Assembly: GCA_023421505.1 (NCBI GenBank)
Contig: JAEZTJ010000081.1
Coordinates: 1 to 64,000 of the forward strand
Direction of reading: 5' to 3'
Length of the DNA: 64,000 nucleotides
From: Bacillota bacterium
GTDB taxonomy: Bacteria; Bacillota; Clostridia; Lachnospirales; Lachnospiraceae
Every line of letters begins with the position of its first letter. The first letter of the stretch is position 1. A model generated the notes under the pieces. It worked only from the letters and a program-made list of their open reading frames with translations. It had not been told where the DNA came from and made no database searches. Position numbers and translations under genes: made by a program. This document shows, piece after piece, positions 59,876-64,000 of this stretch.

Positions 59876-62800
59876 ATGCTGTTTTTTGAGGCATTTAATA
59901 AATTGGCTGCTGATCAGGAATTACAGAAGCTTTATAACGAGTCAGATGTTATAAAGGTTGTGGCTTCAAAGAAGTCAAATAATATTTATATTTGTCTTAG
60001 AAGCAGTCGTCTGATTAGCAGGCAGAATATAAGAAGGATGGAAGAACTGCTGAACCGGCAGCTCTTTTTACATACAGGAAATAAAGCGGTACTAAAGCCG
60101 CAATATGAGCTATCGGCACAATATACCTTCGCAAAGCTCTATCCGATTTATCGGGATAGTATTTTAGAAGAATTAAAGGAAGAAAGTGTAGTTACCTATC
60201 ATATCTTTCATAGCGCACAAGTTAACATTGAGGATATGACAATGACGATACAGGTTACGAATAGCTGTGTTGTAAAAGAAAAAATGGTCAAACTTAAGGA
60301 TTATCTTGAAACGATGTTTCAGGAACGGTTTAACTATACGGTACATGTGGTATTTGATTATATAGAACCGGAAGAAACAAAAACAGATCATGAGAAAGAG
60401 TATCGGGAACAAATGCTTCGTATGTCTGAGAAGGAAGCTACGGAAGAGACTTATATAAGAACCTCAGAAGAAGTAGGGAATCATCAGAGCAGAGGGATTG
60501 GTGAGAGTGGTGTAGCTGGCAATCAGGATAAGTCTGCTGTCGGTGGTCAGCAAAATCAGGCATCTAAAGAATATGCAGTGTCCGCTGACCAACAGGGAAC
60601 AGCGAAAAAGGCTGAATTGTCCAGTAAAGTTAATCAGGAGGCTTCAAAAGTATCAACCGGTGCAAAGCCGGGTTACCCTAAGAGTGCCTACGAAAAGGGA
60701 AAAGGGAGCTACCGTAAGCTTCCTACGGACCCTTCTGTGGTTTATGGAAGAAACTTTGATGGAAGCAGTATGCTTATTTGTGACATTAATGCAGAGATTG
60801 GTGAGGTAGTTATTCGCGGTAAATTAATAAAGCCGGATAACCGGACTATTGGGAACGAAAAAAGTATTATTACCTTTATTCTTACTGATTTTACGGATTC
60901 GATCAAGGTGAAGCTCTATGCGAAGACAATCGAAGTAGATGAAATCACATCCGTCTTAAAACCCGGAGGTTATTATCTGTTAAAGGGTATTGCACAGATG
61001 GATACCTATGAAAGAGATATTACAGTCGGTTCTGTAGTAGGGATTAAAACAATCAATGATTTTACAACCGCAAGGAGTGACCAGGCAGAGGTAAAAAGGG
61101 TCGAGCTTCATGCTCATACGATGATGAGTGATATGGATTCTGTAGTAGATGTAAAGACGATGATTAAGCGTGCCTTCAAATGGGGACACAAAGCAATTGC
61201 CATTACCGATCATGGTGTAGTACAATCCTTTCCAGAAGCGAACCACACGTTAAATCCCAAGGATTATGCTGATGAAAATGAGCAGAAGCGGGCTAAGGAA
61301 TTTAAGGTAATCTACGGTATGGAAGCTTATCTGGTGGATGATATTCAAGAGGTGGTGACTAGTCCGAAGGACCAGACGCTTGACGATCCAGTGGTTGTAT
61401 TTGACATTGAGACCACTGGTTTTAGCCAGAATAGGGATAGAATAATTGAAATCGGAGCTGTCAAGATCATAGATGGTCAAATCGTGGATAAATATAGTAC
61501 CTTTATTAATCCTGAGATACCAATACCCTATGAAATTGAGAAATTAACCTCGATCAATGACGATATGGTAATCAATGCTCCGAAGATAGAGGAGGTACTA
61601 CCAGAATTTTTTAAGTTCACGGAAGGCTGCAGTCTGGTGGCTCATAATGCCTCCTTTGATGTCGGCTTTATTAATAAAAATGCAGAGCGAATGGGGCTTA
61701 AAACTGAATTTACAGTAATTGATACCGTAGGCTTATCAAGAATATTACTGCCGGATCTAAACAAATATAAGCTTAACCTCGTAGCGAAGGCACTAGGGGT
61801 ATCTTTAGAAAATCATCACCGGGCAGTAGATGATGCAGGAGCAACCGCAGAAATCTATTGCAAATTATGCGTTAAGTTAAAGGAACAGGATATCAAAAAG
61901 GTTAATGAGATAGATAAGCTCGGGAAGCTTTCCGTAGAAGCCATCCGTAAGCTTCCGGCTTATCATGCAATATTTTTAGCGCAGAATGATATAGGAAGAG
62001 TAAACCTTTATAAAATGGTATCTCTTTCTCATCTTGAATATTACAGTAAGCGGCCTAAGGTTCCAAAAAGCTTACTTATGGAATGCAGGGAAGGCATTAT
62101 TGTAGGTTCTGCCTGTGAAGCAGGGGAAATCTATAGAGCGCTTCTGACTAATAAATCCCAGGAGCAAATAGCTCGTTTGGTGAATTTCTATGATTATCTG
62201 GAAATTCAACCTCTCGGTAATAATGATTTCTTAATTCGAAGTGACCGAAGTGATGAAAAGGATATTCAGTCAAGAGAAGATTTGATAGAAATTAATAATA
62301 AAATTATTGCACTTGGTGAGGAATACAATAAACCGGTGGTGGCTACCTGTGATGTGCATTTCCTGGATCCGGAGCATGATATTTACCGTAAGATTATTTT
62401 AGCTGGAAAGGGCTTTAAGGATGCAGATGACCAGCCAGCCCTATACCTTCGTACGACGGAGGAAATGCTTGAGGAGTTCTCTTACCTTGGTAAGGCAAAA
62501 GCAGAAGAGGTTGTTATCACCAATACGAATCTGATTGCAGACAGAATTGAGAAAATTTCCCCAGTAAGGCCGGACAAGTGTCCTCCGGTGCTTCCTAATT
62601 CCGAGGAAAATCTTCGTAATATCTGCTATGAGAAGGCTCATTCCATGTATGGTAATCCTCTTCCGAAGCCGGTGGAGGATCGTCTTGAGCATGAATTAAA
62701 GTCTATTATTAATAACGGCTTTGCAGTTATGTATATCATCGCGCAGAAGCTGGTTTGGAAATCCAATGAAGATGGATATCTTGTAGGCTCCCGTGGTTCT

Positions 62801-64000
62801 GTAGGCTCCTCCTTTGTAGCGACAATGGCTGGTATCACAGAGGTTAATCCTCTGGCACCGCATTATTACTGTCCCAATTGTCATTTCTGTGATTTTGACT
62901 CAGAGAAGGTTAAAAAATTCGGCGGAAGCTCCGGTTGTGATATGCCTGACAGGCTTTGCCCTGAATGCGGCAAACCACTTGCGAAAGACGGTCATGATAT
63001 CCCCTTTGAGACCTTCCTTGGTTTCTACGGAGATAAGGAACCCGATATCGATCTTAATTTCTCCGGTGAATACCAGAGTAAGGCACATGATTATACGGAG
63101 GTACTCTTTGGTAAGGGACATACCTTCCGAGCAGGTACAATCGGTACACTTGCGGATAAAACTGCCTTTGGTTATGTAAAAAATTATTTTGAAGAGCGAG
63201 GAATGCATAAGAGAAACTGTGAGATTGATCGTATCGTTAGTGGACTGGTAGGAGTAAGAAGAACCACCGGACAGCATCCCGGCGGTATTGTAGTCATGCC
63301 GCATGGGGAGAATATCTATTCCTTCACTCCTGTACAGCATCCGGCAAATGATATGACAACGAAGACAATCACAACACATTTTGATTATCACTCCATTGAC
63401 CATAACTTATTAAAGCTAGATATTCTAGGTCATGATGATCCGACCATGATACGAATGCTGGAGGATTTAACCGGGCTCGATGCAAAGAAAATAAGGCTCG
63501 ATGATCAAAAGGTATTAAGCCTGTTTCATGATTTGAGTGCACTTAAAATTACACCAAAGGATCTGGATGGCTGTGAACTTGGGTGCCTCGGTATTCCTGA
63601 GTTTGGAACAGATTTCGTTATGCAGATGGTGAAGGATACACAGCCAAAATCCTTCTCTGATTTAGTCCGTATCTCCGGTCTTTCTCATGGTACGGATGTA
63701 TGGTTAAATAATGCCCAGACCTTAATCCAGAACGGTAACTGTACTCTGACTACGGCTATCTGTACCCGTGATGATATCATGATCTATCTGATTGCAACAG
63801 GGGTAGAACCGGGTAAATCCTTCAAAATCATGGAAAGCGTCCGTAAGGGTAAGGGACTTACACCTGATATGGAAGAGGCTATGGTGGCGGCAGGGGTGCC
63901 GGACTGGTATATCTGGTCCTGCAAGCAGATTAAGTATATGTTCCCGAAGGCACATGCTGCTGCTTATGTCATGATGGCTTTCCGTATAGCATATTTTAAG
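59876..64000 (+). CDS. polC: DNA polymerase III PolC-type alpha subunit (3' truncated by window end)
   Basis: The first 1375 codons of PolC, the Gram-positive replicative polymerase; the reading frame stays open to the last base, so roughly the final hundred codons are missing. Domains in order: an N-terminal domain, an OB fold (residues about 300-400), a PHP domain beginning VELHAHTMMSD at 409, and an inserted 3'-5' exonuclease with FDIETTG at 509-515. The PHP then resumes, followed by a zinc-binding CPNC...CPEC region near 999-1025 and the polymerase motif PDIDLNFSGEYQ near 1056-1067. The 420-520-base region before the OB fold is Gln/Ser/Lys-rich. AGGAGG is 7 bases before the ATG. Confidence 0.97.
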   Translation, partial: MLFFEAFNKLAADQELQKLYNESDVIKVVASKKSNNIYICLRSSRLISRQNIRRMEELLNRQLFLHTGNKAVLKPQYELSAQYTFAKLYPIYRDSILEELKEESVVTYHIFHSAQVNIEDMTMTIQVTNSCVVKEKMVKLKDYLETMFQERFNYTVHVVFDYIEPEETKTDHEKEYREQMLRMSEKEATEETYIRTSEEVGNHQSRGIGESGVAGNQDKSAVGGQQNQASKEYAVSADQQGTAKKAELSSKVNQEASKVSTGAKPGYPKSAYEKGKGSYRKLPTDPSVVYGRNFDGSSMLICDINAEIGEVVIRGKLIKPDNRTIGNEKSIITFILTDFTDSIKVKLYAKTIEVDEITSVLKPGGYYLLKGIAQMDTYERDITVGSVVGIKTINDFTTARSDQAEVKRVELHAHTMMSDMDSVVDVKTMIKRAFKWGHKAIAITDHGVVQSFPEANHTLNPKDYADENEQKRAKEFKVIYGMEAYLVDDIQEVVTSPKDQTLDDPVVVFDIETTGFSQNRDRIIEIGAVKIIDGQIVDKYSTFINPEIPIPYEIEKLTSINDDMVINAPKIEEVLPEFFKFTEGCSLVAHNASFDVGFINKNAERMGLKTEFTVIDTVGLSRILLPDLNKYKLNLVAKALGVSLENHHRAVDDAGATAEIYCKLCVKLKEQDIKKVNEIDKLGKLSVEAIRKLPAYHAIFLAQNDIGRVNLYKMVSLSHLEYYSKRPKVPKSLLMECREGIIVGSACEAGEIYRALLTNKSQEQIARLVNFYDYLEIQPLGNNDFLIRSDRSDEKDIQSREDLIEINNKIIALGEEYNKPVVATCDVHFLDPEHDIYRKIILAGKGFKDADDQPALYLRTTEEMLEEFSYLGKAKAEEVVITNTNLIADRIEKISPVRPDKCPPVLPNSEENLRNICYEKAHSMYGNPLPKPVEDRLEHELKSIINNGFAVMYIIAQKLVWKSNEDGYLVGSRGSVGSSFVATMAGITEVNPLAPHYYCPNCHFCDFDSEKVKKFGGSSGCDMPDRLCPECGKPLAKDGHDIPFETFLGFYGDKEPDIDLNFSGEYQSKAHDYTEVLFGKGHTFRAGTIGTLADKTAFGYVKNYFEERGMHKRNCEIDRIVSGLVGVRRTTGQHPGGIVVMPHGENIYSFTPVQHPANDMTTKTITTHFDYHSIDHNLLKLDILGHDDPTMIRMLEDLTGLDAKKIRLDDQKVLSLFHDLSALKITPKDLDGCELGCLGIPEFGTDFVMQMVKDTQPKSFSDLVRISGLSHGTDVWLNNAQTLIQNGNCTLTTAICTRDDIMIYLIATGVEPGKSFKIMESVRKGKGLTPDMEEAMVAAGVPDWYIWSCKQIKYMFPKAHAAAYVMMAFRIAYFK

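Overview
The window looks like a chromosomal segment of an anaerobic, motile, spore-forming-type Firmicute, most likely family Lachnospiraceae (Clostridia). The reasons are low GC content, CodY, PolC, a FliY-type switch protein, a flavodiiron protein, CD3324-family and DUF6115-type proteins, and a long flagellar/chemotaxis cluster in the order known from Bacillus subtilis (codY - fla/che - sigD - rpsB - tsf - pyrH - frr - uppS - cdsA - dxr - rseP - polC). The species assignment is inference; no rRNA is present.

Layout. 1-3.2 kb: a lipoprotein-like gene, then the minus-strand genes nrdR, ymxH/ylmC and fprA. 3.4-9.1 kb: comM/yifB, dprA, a decayed second dprA copy, and topA. 9.3-10.1 kb: codY. 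10.4-43 kb: one long run of plus-strand flagellar and chemotaxis genes (flgB, flgC, fliE-J, motE-like, fliK, flgD, a TIGR02530-type gene, flgE, flbD/swrD, motAB, fliL, fliM, fliY, cheY, fliOPQR, flhB, flhA, flhF, flhG, pilZ, cheB, cheA, cheW, cheC, cheD, a small membrane protein, sigD). 43-46.7 kb: fapA, a small hydrophilic protein, a SwrB-like DUF6115 protein and a short MltG/YceG-like protein. 46.7-48.8 kb: rpsB and tsf. 48.8-52.7 kb: a gene-poor, repeat-rich stretch with two small genes, then a polysaccharide deacetylase and a bactofilin. 52.8-64 kb: pyrH, frr, uppS, cdsA, dxr, rseP, ispG and the first 1375 codons of polC, which runs off the end.

The genes together make the flagellar basal body and hook, the type III export gate and ATPase, the stator, the C-ring switch, the chemotaxis signalling core and the late-flagellar sigma factor. 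They are followed by translation, lipid carrier, isoprenoid and replication housekeeping genes. Filament genes, flgM and cheR are not in the window.

The protein content is conventional. What is not explained by the genes lies between them: (i) a family of nested-palindrome elements of about 160 bp, with copies between fliK/flgD, pilZ/cheB, cheW/cheC and beside the zinc-ribbon gene; (ii) a nearly identical bulged hairpin immediately upstream of the ribosome-binding sites of flbD and of the small gene after cheD; (iii) a ladder of Shine-Dalgarno-bearing hairpins in front of flhA; (iv) a 108-bp tandem duplication after sigD and a 54-bp tandem repeat that includes the end of tsf; (v) several strong inverted repeats at other gene junctions; (vi) a dprA fossil next to intact dprA.
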